Part shown: positions 33,487 through 43,829 of the stretch, one piece after another
Numbering within the stretch: the stretch's first letter is position 1
Layout of the letters: each line of letters begins with the position of its first letter
From: Nocardioides rubriscoriae
Lineage (GTDB): Bacteria; Actinomycetota; Actinomycetes; Propionibacteriales; Nocardioidaceae
DNA length: 64,000 nucleotides
Assembly (NCBI RefSeq): GCF_008087085.1
Contig: NZ_VIYJ01000007.1
Span: 186,001 to 250,000 of the forward strand
Direction of reading: 5' to 3'
The notes under the pieces: generated by a model
What the model was told of the DNA's origin: nothing
Databases searched by the model: none
The model's input: the letters and a program-made list of their open reading frames with translations, nothing else
Program-made: the position numbers and the translations under genes

Positions 33487-34477
33487 CCAGCTCGACCGAC
33501 GCCTCCACGGGCTCGAAGCCCATCTGCTCGTTGATCGCGACCATCCAGTCGTTGGCCTCGGCGTTCTGGGTGACGACGCGGCGGATCTCGGGGTGCGCCT
33601 CCTGCACCGAGCGCAGGTTGGCGGCCTTGGTGGCCAGGCCCAGCCGGCGTCCGCGGTGCTCGCGCCCCACGAAGGTGCCCCACTGCGAGGCGTCGGTGCG
33701 ACCGCCGGCCGGCGGCACCGCGATGGTGGAGTACGCCGCCACCGAGCCGTCCGGGGCGAGCGCCAGCGTGCAGTGCACGCGCCGGCCCGACGAGACGAGC
33801 ATGTCCTCCTGGTCGCGCAGCCGCTCGGGGGTCACCACCTCCTCCTCCCAGTCGACCTCGCCGGTGGGCGCGTCGACCGAGAGCTGGCCGTAGATCGCGG
33901 CCAGCGAGTCGAGCAGATCGTCGGGGACGCGGTCGCGGAACGTCTCGATCCGGTAGCCCTCGTGCTCGACCGCCGCCTGCGCGGCCCAGCGCTCGAGCGC
34001 GGAGGTGGCGACCGGCAGCGCCAGGTGGCGCACGACCTCGACGTTGGAGAAGGAGTAGCCGGCCTCCTCGGCGAAGCGACGGTTGCGGTGCGAGGTGACC
34101 TGGTCGAAGGGCAGCTTGGTCTCGGCGAGGAGCACGGTGCGTCCGTCGTCGACGGCGAGCCGCTCGACCGCCTCGAGCAGCTGCCGGCCCAGTCCGCGAC
34201 CCTGGTGGTCGGGGTCGACGCAGACGCCCAGCCAGCACTTCTCGGTGTTGTCGAGCAGCCCGCCGACCAGCCCGCCGGTGGCGACCATCCGGCCGTCCTC
34301 CCAGCCGCCGAGCAGCACCTTCTTCTCGCCGACGTCGTCGTGGCGCCAGCTCGAGGCCATCTCGGGCCACGACCAGTGGGGCAGGTCCTCGCGGCCCACG
34401 AGCATCGCGCGGCGCTCGACGTCGTAGGCGGCGCGCAGCGCCAGGTCGCTGTCGAGGTCGACGGGGGTGATGTCCAC
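33473..34477 (-). CDS. Tandem GNAT-family acetyltransferase
   Basis: The 334-residue protein contains two GNAT domains. The first (about 1-165) has C-V-D-P-D-H-Q-G-R-G-L-G-R-Q-L; the second (about 175-334) has V-G-R-E-H-R-G-R-R-L-G-L-A and ends with the family's N-x-W-M-x-x-I-N-E-Q-M-G-F. This two-domain layout is common in actinobacterial acetyltransferases of unknown or aminoglycoside/mycothiol-like specificity. GTG 34477 was chosen; TAGCGT lies eight bases upstream. It starts 12 bp beyond the end of dinB. Confidence 0.85.
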   Translation of the reverse strand: MDITPVDLDSDLALRAAYDVERRAMLVGREDLPHWSWPEMASSWRHDDVGEKKVLLGGWEDGRMVATGGLVGGLLDNTEKCWLGVCVDPDHQGRGLGRQLLEAVERLAVDDGRTVLLAETKLPFDQVTSHRNRRFAEEAGYSFSNVEVVRHLALPVATSALERWAAQAAVEHEGYRIETFRDRVPDDLLDSLAAIYGQLSVDAPTGEVDWEEEVVTPERLRDQEDMLVSSGRRVHCTLALAPDGSVAAYSTIAVPPAGGRTDASQWGTFVGREHRGRRLGLATKAANLRSVQEAHPEIRRVVTQNAEANDWMVAINEQMGFEPVEASVELVKRV

Positions 34478-34488
34478 GACGATCGACG

Positions 34489-35841
34489 CTACGCGTGCGG
34501 CGGGTCCTCGAGCACCTGCATTTCCGGCGGGGCCCACGGGTGCAGCGCCGGGTCGTCGAGCGCGAAGGACCGCACCGGGCCCGACGGCGTACCGGCGGTC
34601 TCGAAGCGCACCGTCACCACCCCGCGACCCGACCCCCACACCCAGCCGCGACCCATCTCGTCGTGCTCGACGTCCTGGCCGGGGGCGTAGGTCGCGCGCC
34701 GTGCCCGCACGCCGGCCTCCACGGCGTCGAGGCCGGGCGGGTCCGCGTCCTGCGGCTCGCCCTCGGCCGACTCGCCGAACAGGTCGTCCTGGATCCAGTC
34801 GGCCAGGCCCGAGACGCCCACCCCCAGCAGCCGGACGCCGCCGGAGGTGTCGAGGTCGGTCAGCAGGGCGCGTGCGAGCCGGCCGACGACGGCGGCGCTG
34901 TCGGTGGGCGCGGGCAGGGTCGTGGAGCGGTTGAGCGTGGTGAAGTCGTGCAGGCGCACCTTGATCGTCACGGTGCGCCCCGACAGCCCGTGCTTGCGCA
35001 GCCGCGCGGCGACCTCGCTGGCCTGGCGGGTCAGCAGCCCCTCCATCAGCCGGCGGTCGGTCAGGTCGGTCTCGTAGGTGCCCTCGGCGCTGACCGACTT
35101 GGCCTCGCGCTCGGCGACGACCGGGCGGTCGTCGAGCGCGCGGGCCAGGGAGTGCAGCCCGGTGCCCTGGGCCTGACCGACGAGGCGGACCAGCTCCTCG
35201 AGGTCGACGGCCTCGAGGTCGGCGACGGTGAGGATTCCGGCGCGACGCAGGCGCTCGGAGGTCACCGGGCCGACCCCGGGGATGACGGTCACGCTCATCG
35301 GGCGCAGCAGCTCCTGCTCGGTGCCCGGGGGCACCACCACCAGGGCGTCGGGCTTCTCCAGGTCGCTGGCCACCTTGGCGATGAACTTCGAGGTGCCCAG
35401 CCCGACCGACGCGGTCAGCCCGCCGGTGGCCTCGGCGACGCGGTCGCGCAGGGCGGCGGCGTACGCCGTCACGGTCGCCACCTCGAGGTCGGGCAGGTCG
35501 GCCTGCGCGAGGTCGACGAACGCCTCGTCGAGCGACAGCGGCTCCACCAGCGGCGACACCTCGCGCAGCAGCCCCATCACGATCGCGCTCGCCTCGTGGT
35601 AGGCGTGGAAACGGCCGGTGAGGAAGGCCGCGTGGGGGCAGCGCGAGCGCGCCTCGCGCGTCGACATGGCCGAGCGGACGCCGTAGCGGCGGGCCTCGTA
35701 GGAGGCCGTCGCCACCACCCCGCGACCGCCCACGCCCCCCACGACCACCGGCTTGCCGCGCAGCGACGGCTTGTCGCGCTGCTCGACCGAGGCGTAGAAG
35801 GCGTCGAGGTCGAGGTGGAGGATCGACGCCTGCTTCCGCAC
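34489..35841 (-). CDS. dinB: DNA polymerase IV (Y-family)
   Basis: The 450-residue protein starts with the palm motif L-H-L-D-L-D-A-F-Y-A-S-V-E (catalytic Asp near residue 11) and has S-L-D-E-A-F (about 103-108), the helix-hairpin-helix thumb and the little finger. A clamp-binding type motif Q-D-D-L-F occurs near residue 350, followed by a roughly 90-residue Asp/Gly-rich extension beyond the usual ~350-residue DinB. Pol IV performs error-prone translesion synthesis. No LexA box is visible upstream, so SOS control is not supported. GTG 35841 lies six bases after TAGTTT. Confidence 0.95.
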   Translation of the reverse strand: MRKQASILHLDLDAFYASVEQRDKPSLRGKPVVVGGVGGRGVVATASYEARRYGVRSAMSTREARSRCPHAAFLTGRFHAYHEASAIVMGLLREVSPLVEPLSLDEAFVDLAQADLPDLEVATVTAYAAALRDRVAEATGGLTASVGLGTSKFIAKVASDLEKPDALVVVPPGTEQELLRPMSVTVIPGVGPVTSERLRRAGILTVADLEAVDLEELVRLVGQAQGTGLHSLARALDDRPVVAEREAKSVSAEGTYETDLTDRRLMEGLLTRQASEVAARLRKHGLSGRTVTIKVRLHDFTTLNRSTTLPAPTDSAAVVGRLARALLTDLDTSGGVRLLGVGVSGLADWIQDDLFGESAEGEPQDADPPGLDAVEAGVRARRATYAPGQDVEHDEMGRGWVWGSGRGVVTVRFETAGTPSGPVRSFALDDPALHPWAPPEMQVLEDPPHA

Positions 35842-35847
35842 GGGCCG

Positions 35848-35853
35848 AAACTA
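35848..35853 (-). promoter_or_regulatory. Leaderless -10 (TAGTTT) for dinB
   Basis: TAGTTT on the minus strand ends six bases before GTG 35841. Confidence 0.6.
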
Positions 35854-35959
35854 CCTCCGCGGACCGGCCGACCTGACCACGAGCGGTCCACAGGCGCCCT
35901 CCCGAGCGGGCCCTCCACAGGCCCGACGGCGCCGAGGAGCAGGTGTCGGTGGGCGTGGG

Positions 35960-35965
35960 GACCGT
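35960..35965 (+). promoter_or_regulatory. Possible leaderless -10 (GACCGT) for the DUF4192 gene
   Basis: GACCGT ends six bases before ATG 35972; the first base departs from TAnnnT. Confidence 0.4.
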
Positions 35966-35971
35966 CGGCCC

Positions 35972-37012
35972 ATGACCCCTTCCACCCCGCCGCCCACCCG
36001 CCTCACCGCCCGCTGCCCCGAGGACCTGCTCGCCGCGAGCGCGGTCGTCCTGGGCTTTTGGCCCAGCGAGTCGGTCGTCATGCTCACCTTCGACGCCGCC
36101 CACCCCTTCCACGCCCGCGTCGACCTACCGCCCGAGGCAGCCGCGATGCCCGCGCTGGCCCGGACCCTGGTGCAGCCGGCGGCCCACCACGGCGTCGGCC
36201 GGGTCGTGCTGATGCTCCACACCGCACACCCCGAGCGCGCCCGGCTCGCGTGGCGCGCCCTGCGGTCGGCCTTCGCGCAGCACGACATCGTCGTCGTCGA
36301 GGCGCTGCGGGTCGGCAGCGACCGGTGGTGGCCCCTGCTCGACGACCACGGCGAGGACGGCGTCGGCGTCGCGTTCGACGCAGCGAGGCTGGCCGTCCAC
36401 CCGTTCCTGGCCCAGGCCGTCGTCGACGGCCGGGTCCTGCACCGCTCGCGCGGTGACCTCGCCGCCGCCCTCGAGCCCGACCCCGCGGCCGTCGCCCGAC
36501 TCGCCGCGCTCGTGGCCGGGGCACCGACCCACCCGCCCTCGGTGTCGACCGAGCTCGCCGAGGGCACCTGGACCCACGCGCTCGTGACGCGCTACCTCGC
36601 GGCCGCGGCGGCCCCGCCGTCCCCGGTGCACCCGGTGCACCCGGCGCCTCCGCCGACCGACGCCGAGGTTGCGCGCCTGCTGTGCGGCATGCGGTCGTTG
36701 CGCGTGCGCGACGCGGCGTGGTCGGCCATCACCCGGGCTGCGGCCCGCCCGGCGGTGGCCCTCTTCACCGACGTCCTGCGCCGTACGCCGCGCGAGCTGG
36801 TGCCGGCGCCCGCGGCGCTGCTGGCCTGGGCGGCGTGGCAGGCCGGTGACGGTGCGCTGGCCTGGTGCGCCCTCGACCGCTGCGAGGCGGTCGACCCGGG
36901 CTACGGGCTCGCCGCGCTCATCGCCGAGGCGCTCGAGCGCGCGGTGCCCCCGACGGTGATGGCCGAGGGCTTCGACTGGAGGGACGGTCTCGACGCGACC
37001 GAGACCGGCTGA
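35972..37012 (+). CDS. DUF4192 domain-containing protein
   Basis: The 346-residue protein opens with P-E-D-L-L-A-A-S-A-V-V-L-G-F-W-P-S-E-S-V near residues 17-36, the N-terminal hallmark of DUF4192, a family of actinobacterial cytosolic proteins without known activity, and its C-terminal helical part (A-W-A-A-W-Q-A-G-D-G-A-L-A-W) is also typical. A Pro/His linker (P-V-H-P-V-H-P) lies near residue 215. The stop codon lies inside a run of 10-bp tandem repeats. Confidence 0.85.
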   Translation: MTPSTPPPTRLTARCPEDLLAASAVVLGFWPSESVVMLTFDAAHPFHARVDLPPEAAAMPALARTLVQPAAHHGVGRVVLMLHTAHPERARLAWRALRSAFAQHDIVVVEALRVGSDRWWPLLDDHGEDGVGVAFDAARLAVHPFLAQAVVDGRVLHRSRGDLAAALEPDPAAVARLAALVAGAPTHPPSVSTELAEGTWTHALVTRYLAAAAAPPSPVHPVHPAPPPTDAEVARLLCGMRSLRVRDAAWSAITRAAARPAVALFTDVLRRTPRELVPAPAALLAWAAWQAGDGALAWCALDRCEAVDPGYGLAALIAEALERAVPPTVMAEGFDWRDGLDATETG

Positions 37013-37050
37013 GGCCGGCTGAGGCCGGCTGAGGCCGGCTGAGGTCGGTC
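37001..37050 (+). repeat. 10-bp tandem repeat over the DUF4192 stop codon
   Basis: Units close to GAGGCCGGCT occupy 37001-37050 (three perfect copies at 37011-37040 with imperfect ones on each side). Each unit junction contains TGA. Confidence 0.85.
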
Positions 37051-37100
37051 CGGGACGCGGCTCCACCCCTCGTGTCGAGCCTGGGAGGGTCGTCGTGCCC

Positions 37101-37106
37101 TAGGTT
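37101..37106 (+). promoter_or_regulatory. Leaderless -10 (TAGGTT) for the ligase-like gene
   Basis: TAGGTT ends six bases before ATG 37113. Confidence 0.6.
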
Positions 37107-37112
37107 CAGGTC

Positions 37113-38588
37113 ATGGGCGAAGAGGTCGACCTCCAGGAGTTCACCCCCGCCGACCGCACCCGTCACCGCGAGAAGGTGCGTCGGTGCCTCGACGTGTTCG
37201 CCCGGATGCTGCGCGACTCGGCGTTCGACACCGACGACCCGATGACCGGGCTCGAGGTCGAGCTCAACCTGGTCGACGACCGGGGCGACCCGGCGCTCAA
37301 GAACGCCGAGGCCCTCGCGGCGATCGCCGACCCCGACTTCCAGACCGAGCTGGGTCAGTTCAACATCGAGATCAACGTCCCTCCCGCCAAGCTGCGCGAG
37401 GGCGGGCTCGACACGTTCGAGGGCCACCTGCGGCGCAGCCTCAACGACGCCGAGGCCAAGTCGGCCGAGGTCGGCGCGCACCTGGTGATGATCGGCATCC
37501 TGCCGACGCTGGCCGCGGGCCACATGGCGCCGCAGAGCATCAGCGCCAACCCGCGCTACCGGCTGCTGAGCGAGCAGATCCTCGACGCCCGGGGCGAGGA
37601 CCTCGCGATCTCGATCAGCGGCGTCGACCGGCTCGACACCACCTCCGACTCGATCCTGCCGGAGGCGGCCTGCACCAGCACCCAGCTGCACGTGCAGACC
37701 TCGCCCGACCAGTTCGCCTCCTACTGGAACGCCTCGCAGGCCATCTCGGCGATCCAGCTGGCCGTCGGCGCCAACTCGCCCTACCTGCTGGGTCGCCAGC
37801 TGTGGCGCGAGACCCGGATCCCGCTGTTCGAGCAGGCCACCGACACGCGCAGCATCGAGCTCAAGGCCCAGGGGGTCCGCCCCCGAGTCTGGTTCGGCGA
37901 GCGCTGGATCACCTCGGTCTTCGACCTCTTCGAGGAGAACGTCCGCTACTTCTCCGCGCTGCTGCCGATCACCGACGCCGAGGACCCGCTGGCGGTGCTC
38001 GAGGCCGGCGGCACCCCCGAGCTCCACGAGCTGCGGCTGCACAACGGCACGATCTACCGCTGGAACCGTCCGGTCTACGACGTCACCGGGCCGCCGGACG
38101 AGCGCGCGCCCCACCTGCGGGTCGAGAACAGGGTGCTCGCCGCGGGCCCGACGGTGGCCGACACCATGGCCAACGCGGCGTTCTACTTCGGGCTGGTGCG
38201 CCACCTGGCCGAGAGCGAGCGGCCGCTGTGGTCGCAGATGTCGTTCAGCGCCGCCGAGGAGAACTTCCACCTCGCGGCCCAGCACGGCATCGACGCACAG
38301 GTCTACTGGCCCGGCGTCGGCCAGGTGCGGGCCACCGAGCTGGTGCTGCGCCGGCTGCTGCCGCTGGCCCAGCAGGGCCTCGACGCCTGGGGGGTCGACG
38401 CCGGCACCAGCGACCGGCTCCTCGGCATCATCGAGCAGCGCTGCCTGCTCGGCACCAACGGGGCGGAGTGGTTCGTGCGCGAGATGGAGCAGCGGGGGAG
38501 CCAGGACCGGTTCGACGCGCTGCGCGCGACGCTGCTCGACTACCGCGAGCGGATGCACACCAACGAGCCCGTCCACACCTGGAGCTGA
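37113..38588 (+). CDS. Glutamate-cysteine ligase-family enzyme (GCS2)
   Basis: The 491-residue protein has G-L-E-V-E-L-N-L-V near residue 46, matching the metal/ATP-binding Glu pair of the GCS2 superfamily, then G-Q-F-N-I-E-I-N near residue 80 and T-S-T-Q-L-H-V-Q near 188. The family couples a carboxylate (classically glutamate) to an amine (classically cysteine). Actinobacteria use mycothiol rather than glutathione, so the product may be ergothioneine-related (EgtA-like) or something else; the rest of an egt cluster is not in this window. Confidence 0.75.
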   Translation: MGEEVDLQEFTPADRTRHREKVRRCLDVFARMLRDSAFDTDDPMTGLEVELNLVDDRGDPALKNAEALAAIADPDFQTELGQFNIEINVPPAKLREGGLDTFEGHLRRSLNDAEAKSAEVGAHLVMIGILPTLAAGHMAPQSISANPRYRLLSEQILDARGEDLAISISGVDRLDTTSDSILPEAACTSTQLHVQTSPDQFASYWNASQAISAIQLAVGANSPYLLGRQLWRETRIPLFEQATDTRSIELKAQGVRPRVWFGERWITSVFDLFEENVRYFSALLPITDAEDPLAVLEAGGTPELHELRLHNGTIYRWNRPVYDVTGPPDERAPHLRVENRVLAAGPTVADTMANAAFYFGLVRHLAESERPLWSQMSFSAAEENFHLAAQHGIDAQVYWPGVGQVRATELVLRRLLPLAQQGLDAWGVDAGTSDRLLGIIEQRCLLGTNGAEWFVREMEQRGSQDRFDALRATLLDYRERMHTNEPVHTWS

Positions 38589-38628
38589 CGCCGACCGCCA
38601 CGGTGGGTCTCGGCAGCGTCGGGCGTCC

Positions 38629-38674
38629 CACGGTGGTCGAGGTGCGAGGCCGCCCGCGGCCGAGCGTCGAGACC
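38629..38674 (+). repeat. REP-like palindromic repeat, isolated copy
   Basis: This segment begins CACGGTGGTCGAGG, has a G/C-rich middle and ends GTCGAGACC. It is the same family as the cluster at 62321-62561 and lies between two convergent genes. Confidence 0.55.
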
Positions 38675-38703
38675 TCCGACGCCGAACCCGCCAGGGCGAC
38701 CCC

Positions 38704-39213
38704 TCAGCCCGCCTCGCCAGCCTGACCACGCGGGCCGGTGGCGTGACCCACCGGGTCGTGGGTCTCGGCGCGACGTAGGCGCACCCAGGCGCGGTGGACG
38801 CCGCTCACCGGGTCGCACCAGCTGCGTCGTCCGACGACCACCATCGGCAGGGGCCGACCCAGCTCGGCGGCGGCCGAGCGGGCCGCGGCCGACCACGCCA
38901 GGTCGACGTCGCGGGTCTCGAGAGGGTCTCCGGGTCGGGTCAGCCACACCAGGGTGGACGCGGCCGACGGCGCTCGCGCACGACGCGCCATCGCCTCGAG
39001 CGCGTCGGTGCGCAGGGCGTGGTCGAGACGCTGGTCGCCGAGGGTCAGCACGACGCTCGAGGCTCCCGGCACCCCCACGTGCACCGCGGGCGGGAACACC
39101 CGGCGCGGCTCGCTGGTGGCGTGGGCCAGCACCGCACGACGCAGCAGGGCCAGGAGCCCGCGGTCGACCGGCTCGGTGATCACGCGCGGCGGTGCGACGG
39201 TGGCGGGGTCCAT
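38704..39213 (-). CDS. Conserved-looking hypothetical protein
   Basis: The 169-residue soluble protein has an N-terminal helical stretch ([14 protein letters not shown]) and a central beta segment ([13 protein letters not shown]), with R-S-W-C-D-P-V-S-G near residue 132. Codon use is normal for the region, which supports a real gene. I do not recognise a family. ATG 39213 was chosen, with CAGGCT eight bases upstream. It is divergent from the universal stress protein. Confidence 0.6.
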   Translation of the reverse strand: MDPATVAPPRVITEPVDRGLLALLRRAVLAHATSEPRRVFPPAVHVGVPGASSVVLTLGDQRLDHALRTDALEAMARRARAPSAASTLVWLTRPGDPLETRDVDLAWSAAARSAAAELGRPLPMVVVGRRSWCDPVSGVHRAWVRLRRAETHDPVGHATGPRGQAGEAG

Positions 39214-39286
39214 GGCGCGCAAGCCTGCCCCAGCCCGACGACGGCCCGGCGGCGTTCTCCACAGCCCTCGGTGCGGTCGCGCGCGG

Positions 39287-39292
39287 TAACGT
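39287..39292 (+). promoter_or_regulatory. Leaderless -10 (TAACGT) for the stress protein
   Basis: TAACGT ends seven bases before ATG 39300. Confidence 0.55.
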
Positions 39293-39299
39293 GCACGGC

Positions 39300-39677
39300 A
39301 TGTCGATCGTGGTCGTGGGATACGTGCCCAAGCCCGAGGGTGAAGCCGCCCTCGACAAGGCCGTCGAGGAGGCCAGGCTGCGGGGCTCGGAGCTGATCGT
39401 CGTCCACTCCCACCGGGCCCGCGGCGACGAGGCCGAGCCCGACCTCACGGCTGTGCGGGCCCGCCTCGACGCGTCGGGCGTGACCTACGAGGTCCGCCAG
39501 CTGGTGCGTGGCTTCGAGGCGGCCGAGGACCTCGTGAGCGTCGCCGAGGCGCAGGACGCCGACCTCATCGTGATCGGCCTGCGCCGCCGTACGCCGGTCG
39601 GCAAGCTCATCTTGGGCTCCAACGCCCAGCGCGTGCTGCTCGACGCCCACTGCCCGGTGCTGGCCGTCAAGGCCTGA
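39300..39677 (+). CDS. Universal stress protein (UspA family)
   Basis: The 125-residue single-domain protein has the Usp fold start I-V-V-V-G-Y-V and the ATP-binding loop [20 protein letters not shown] near the end (G-x2-G-x9-G-S class pattern), then H-C-P-V-L-A-V. Such proteins bind ATP or other ligands and accumulate in stress or stationary phase. The standalone single domain is typical. Confidence 0.88.
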   Translation: MSIVVVGYVPKPEGEAALDKAVEEARLRGSELIVVHSHRARGDEAEPDLTAVRARLDASGVTYEVRQLVRGFEAAEDLVSVAEAQDADLIVIGLRRRTPVGKLILGSNAQRVLLDAHCPVLAVKA

Positions 39678-39685
39678 CCGGTCAG

Positions 39686-39721
39686 CCGGACCTCACCCCA
39701 GCCTCACCCCAGCCTCACCCA
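39686..39721 (+). repeat. Short 11-bp tandem repeat (CCTCACCCCAG)
   Basis: Three copies of a unit close to CCTCACCCCAG lie between the stress protein gene and the end of the hydrolase gene; the third copy is slightly degenerate. Confidence 0.7.
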
Positions 39722-39725
39722 AGCG

Positions 39726-40613
39726 TCAGCCCAGCGTCGCGCGCAGCTCGCCGAGCATCTGCTCGGTGTGGCCGAGCTCGATCGACAGGTGGCCCTCGCC
39801 GACGAGCAGGTGCCCTGTCGCCCCGGGCACGTGGCTCGCCAGCCACGCCCCGTGGCCGGCCGGAACCATCAGGTCGGCGTCGCCCTGCCACACGAACGCG
39901 GGCACGCGCACGTCGGCCGGGTCGAAGCCCCAGGCGCGGGTGAAGGCCAGGTCGTCGTCGACCCACCCGTCGACGCCGAGGCGCAGCGCCTCGGCGAAGG
40001 ACGCGGCGAGGTCCTCGCCCACCCCGGCTCCGCGGGGGTCGAGGATCGCGTCGCGGTCGACCTGCGGCAGCAACGAGGTCATCGAGTCGACGATCTGGGC
40101 GGGGGTCGCCTCGCGCAGGGCCTCGGCCTGCGCCTGCAGCCACGGACGCAGGGCGTCCTCGCCGTCGACGGCGAGGCCGAACTCCTCGAGGTTGTCCTCG
40201 CCCATCCCCGTCAGGAAGTCGAGGTCGGCTGCGTCCCAGGGCCCGACCCCGGCGATGCTCAGCACCCCGGCCACCCGGTGCGGCAGCAGGGCCGCGGTCG
40301 CCAGCGCGTGCGGTCCGCCGCCGGAGGAGCCCAGGGTCACGCAGCGCTCGACCCCGAGGTGGTCCAGCAGGGCCGCGACGTCGTCGGCGACGTCGGCGAC
40401 CGAGCGCCCGGGCCGGCGCGTGGAGCCGCCGTACCCGGCCCGCGAGAACGTCACCACCCGCAGGCCGACCGCTGCGGCGGCGCCGTCGAGGTGGCGGTCG
40501 CGGGTACCGGCGCCGGGGGTGCCGTGGTGCGCGACCGCGACCGGCAGCGAGGCGTCCCCGGGGCCGAGGTCGTAGGCGAGCAGGCGTCCGTCGGGAAGCG
40601 TCAGGTTCTCCAC
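39726..40613 (-). CDS. Alpha/beta-hydrolase
   Basis: The 295-residue protein has the oxyanion region H-H-G-T-P-G-A-G near residue 34, the nucleophile elbow G-S-S-G-G-G-P-H (Ser near 97), an acidic residue in Q-G-D-A-D-L-M-V-P and the catalytic His in G-E-G-H-L-S. It belongs to the general lipase/esterase-like alpha/beta-hydrolases; the substrate is open. GTG 40613 is preferred to GTG 40622 because TAGGGT ends seven bases before it and the upstream GTG overlaps that hexamer. Confidence 0.85.
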   Translation of the reverse strand: MENLTLPDGRLLAYDLGPGDASLPVAVAHHGTPGAGTRDRHLDGAAAAVGLRVVTFSRAGYGGSTRRPGRSVADVADDVAALLDHLGVERCVTLGSSGGGPHALATAALLPHRVAGVLSIAGVGPWDAADLDFLTGMGEDNLEEFGLAVDGEDALRPWLQAQAEALREATPAQIVDSMTSLLPQVDRDAILDPRGAGVGEDLAASFAEALRLGVDGWVDDDLAFTRAWGFDPADVRVPAFVWQGDADLMVPAGHGAWLASHVPGATGHLLVGEGHLSIELGHTEQMLGELRATLG

Positions 40614-40620
40614 GCCGATC

Positions 40621-40626
40621 ACCCTA
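40621..40626 (-). promoter_or_regulatory. Leaderless -10 (TAGGGT) for the alpha/beta-hydrolase
   Basis: TAGGGT on the minus strand ends seven bases before GTG 40613. Confidence 0.55.
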
Positions 40627-40688
40627 GGCGGCCCGCCGGCATGGTGCGGCCGACGGGAGCTGACCGGAGCTGCGAGAGGATGACCGCC

Positions 40689-41258
40689 ATGGGCTTCCAC
40701 ATCACCGGTGATCCAGCAGCCGACCAGGTCCTCGACGGGTCGCCGTTCGCGGTGCTCGCGGCGATGATGCTGGACCAGCAGTACCCCATGGAGCACGCGT
40801 TCCGCGGGCCGGCCAAGGTCGTCGAGCGGTTCGGGAGCTTCGACCCCCACGCGATCGCGAACGCCGACCCCGAGGCCTTCGCCGCGCTGTGCTCGACCAC
40901 GCCGGCGATCCACCGGTTCCCGGGCTCGATGGCCACGCGGCTGCAGGAGCTGGCCCGCGTCGTCGTCGAGCAGTACGACGGGCACGCCGAGCGGATCTGG
41001 ACCGAGGCCGCCGACGGCAAGGACCTTGCCCGGCGGTTGCAGGTCCTGCCCGGGTTCGGTGCCCAGAAGTCCAAGATCTTCGTGGCGCTGGTGGCCAAGC
41101 AGCTCGACGTGCGCCCGCAGGGCTGGGAGAAGGTCGCCGGCGACTATGCCCTCGACGGCTACCGCTCGGTGGCCGACGTCGTCGACCCGGCGAGCCTGCA
41201 GAAGGTCCGCGACTTCAAGAAGCAGGCCAAGGCCGCCGCCAAGGCGGCCACCGCCTGA
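40689..41258 (+). CDS. HhH-GPD-type DNA repair-like protein
   Basis: The 189-residue protein has a helix-hairpin-helix near the centre with [15 protein letters not shown] (about residues 117-131), as in base-excision DNA glycosylases. It lacks the usual catalytic Asp pattern and the Fe-S cysteines of Nth/MutY, so it belongs to the small uncharacterised HhH-GPD group seen in actinobacteria. GAGAGG lies nine bases before ATG 40689; another in-frame ATG at 40680 sits too close to it. The Lys/Ala tail is basic and may bind DNA. Confidence 0.8.
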   Translation: MGFHITGDPAADQVLDGSPFAVLAAMMLDQQYPMEHAFRGPAKVVERFGSFDPHAIANADPEAFAALCSTTPAIHRFPGSMATRLQELARVVVEQYDGHAERIWTEAADGKDLARRLQVLPGFGAQKSKIFVALVAKQLDVRPQGWEKVAGDYALDGYRSVADVVDPASLQKVRDFKKQAKAAAKAATA

Positions 41259-41441
41259 GCCTGCGCCACAGCCCCGCGACCTGAGGCCCCTCGACCCCCT
41301 CGTGGGCCGTGGTCGGGCCGTCACCGGGGGCGTGGCAGAATGAGCCGAGCGGCTCTTGACGACAGCGGTCCTTGTCGCGCCCCGAACCGCCCAGCCCCAC
41401 TTCAGCTCCCCTTGCCACAACCTGCCTGACGAGAGGTGTTC

Positions 41442-42962
<1,521 letters not shown>

Positions 42963-42983
42963 GCGCCACTGCTCCTCGTTCGA

Positions 42984-43024
42984 CGACGGGGCCCCGGGAC
43001 CGCATCGGTCCCGGGGCCCCGTCG
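42984..43024 (+). terminator. sigA terminator
   Basis: Perfect 18-bp stem (42984-43001 with 43007-43024) around a GCATC loop. Confidence 0.92.
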
Positions 43025-43053
43025 CGTCTGCGCCGGCGTGTCTCAGCCTGCGA

Positions 43054-43542
43054 CTAGCGGTAGCAGAGGGCAGGTCCGGGTCCGTCGGGTCCGCCGTCGG
43101 CCCCGCCCCGGTCGAAGGCGACGAACCAGTCGGGGCCGGTGAAGGTGACGCCGTACTCGATGCTGCAGCCCTTGTGCAGCGCGACGTAGACCGGCTCGCC
43201 GAAGTAGTCCGTGCCGTGGTTGACCAGGCTGATCGTCACCTGCTGCGGCGTGCCCCGGCAGGTCCCTGTCGCGTCACCGGAAGCGGCGACGTCGCTGGTG
43301 ACGGGGACGGGCCAGCTCGCCGGCACCGCCTGCAGCCCGACCATGAACGCACTGAAGGTGTCGCCCCGCGGGCACGTCAGGCGGAACCGCGCGCGCACCT
43401 CGTCGGGGCCGGCCAGCTTGGCCTGGCCGAGCGTGGCCGTGTCGTTGATGGTCGGTGACTCGTCGGCGTGAGCGGTGCCGGGCACCAGCACCACGGCGGC
43501 CGCGAGCGCGGCCGCCACACCCATGCTCCTCAGATCCCTCAT
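43054..43542 (-). CDS. Secreted protein of unknown function
   Basis: The 162-residue protein has a Sec signal peptide ending A-H-A before Asp27, then a compact cysteine-containing domain (C-P-R-G-D near 58, G-T-C-R-G near 92, K-G-C-S near 126, and the C-terminal L-C-Y-R), which could form two disulfides. ATG 43542 has GAGGGAG eight bases upstream. No family is recognised. It is not obviously linked to its neighbours; the transporter remnant upstream ends in a strong hairpin. Confidence 0.7.
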   Translation of the reverse strand: MRDLRSMGVAAALAAAVVLVPGTAHADESPTINDTATLGQAKLAGPDEVRARFRLTCPRGDTFSAFMVGLQAVPASWPVPVTSDVAASGDATGTCRGTPQQVTISLVNHGTDYFGEPVYVALHKGCSIEYGVTFTGPDWFVAFDRGGADGGPDGPGPALCYR

Positions 43543-43717
43543 CGTGACGTCTCCCTCTCGTGAGCGTGGCCGCGACCCCGATGATCACGACCCCCGCCGA
43601 TGCTCATCCCGCTCCGGGCGCGCCACCAGGACCGAAGGTCCCGTCGGCGGCCGGTGCCCTCAGGTGCAGGCAGGAGGCAGGGCACGCAGCGGGGCACGAG
43701 GCGGCGGGGAAGCAGAG

Positions 43718-43767
43718 CACCAGGTCGCTCCGACAGCTGGGGGGCAGTCGGTCGGAGCGACCTGGTG
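43718..43767 (-). terminator. 17-bp hairpin downstream of the EamA remnant
   Basis: Arms 43718-43734 and 43751-43767 are perfectly complementary and flank a 16-base loop. It follows the transporter remnant (minus strand) and precedes the next minus-strand gene, so it probably terminates transcription. Confidence 0.6.
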
Positions 43768-43829
43768 TGGGGCCCATCATGTCACGGCGCGGCGGTGGGT
43801 CGCGCGGACGCGCCGGGTCCGGGTGCTGC

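Noticed and set aside
35842..35971. LexA (SOS) box between dinB and DUF4192
   Set aside because: No GAAC-N4-GTTC or close variant is visible.
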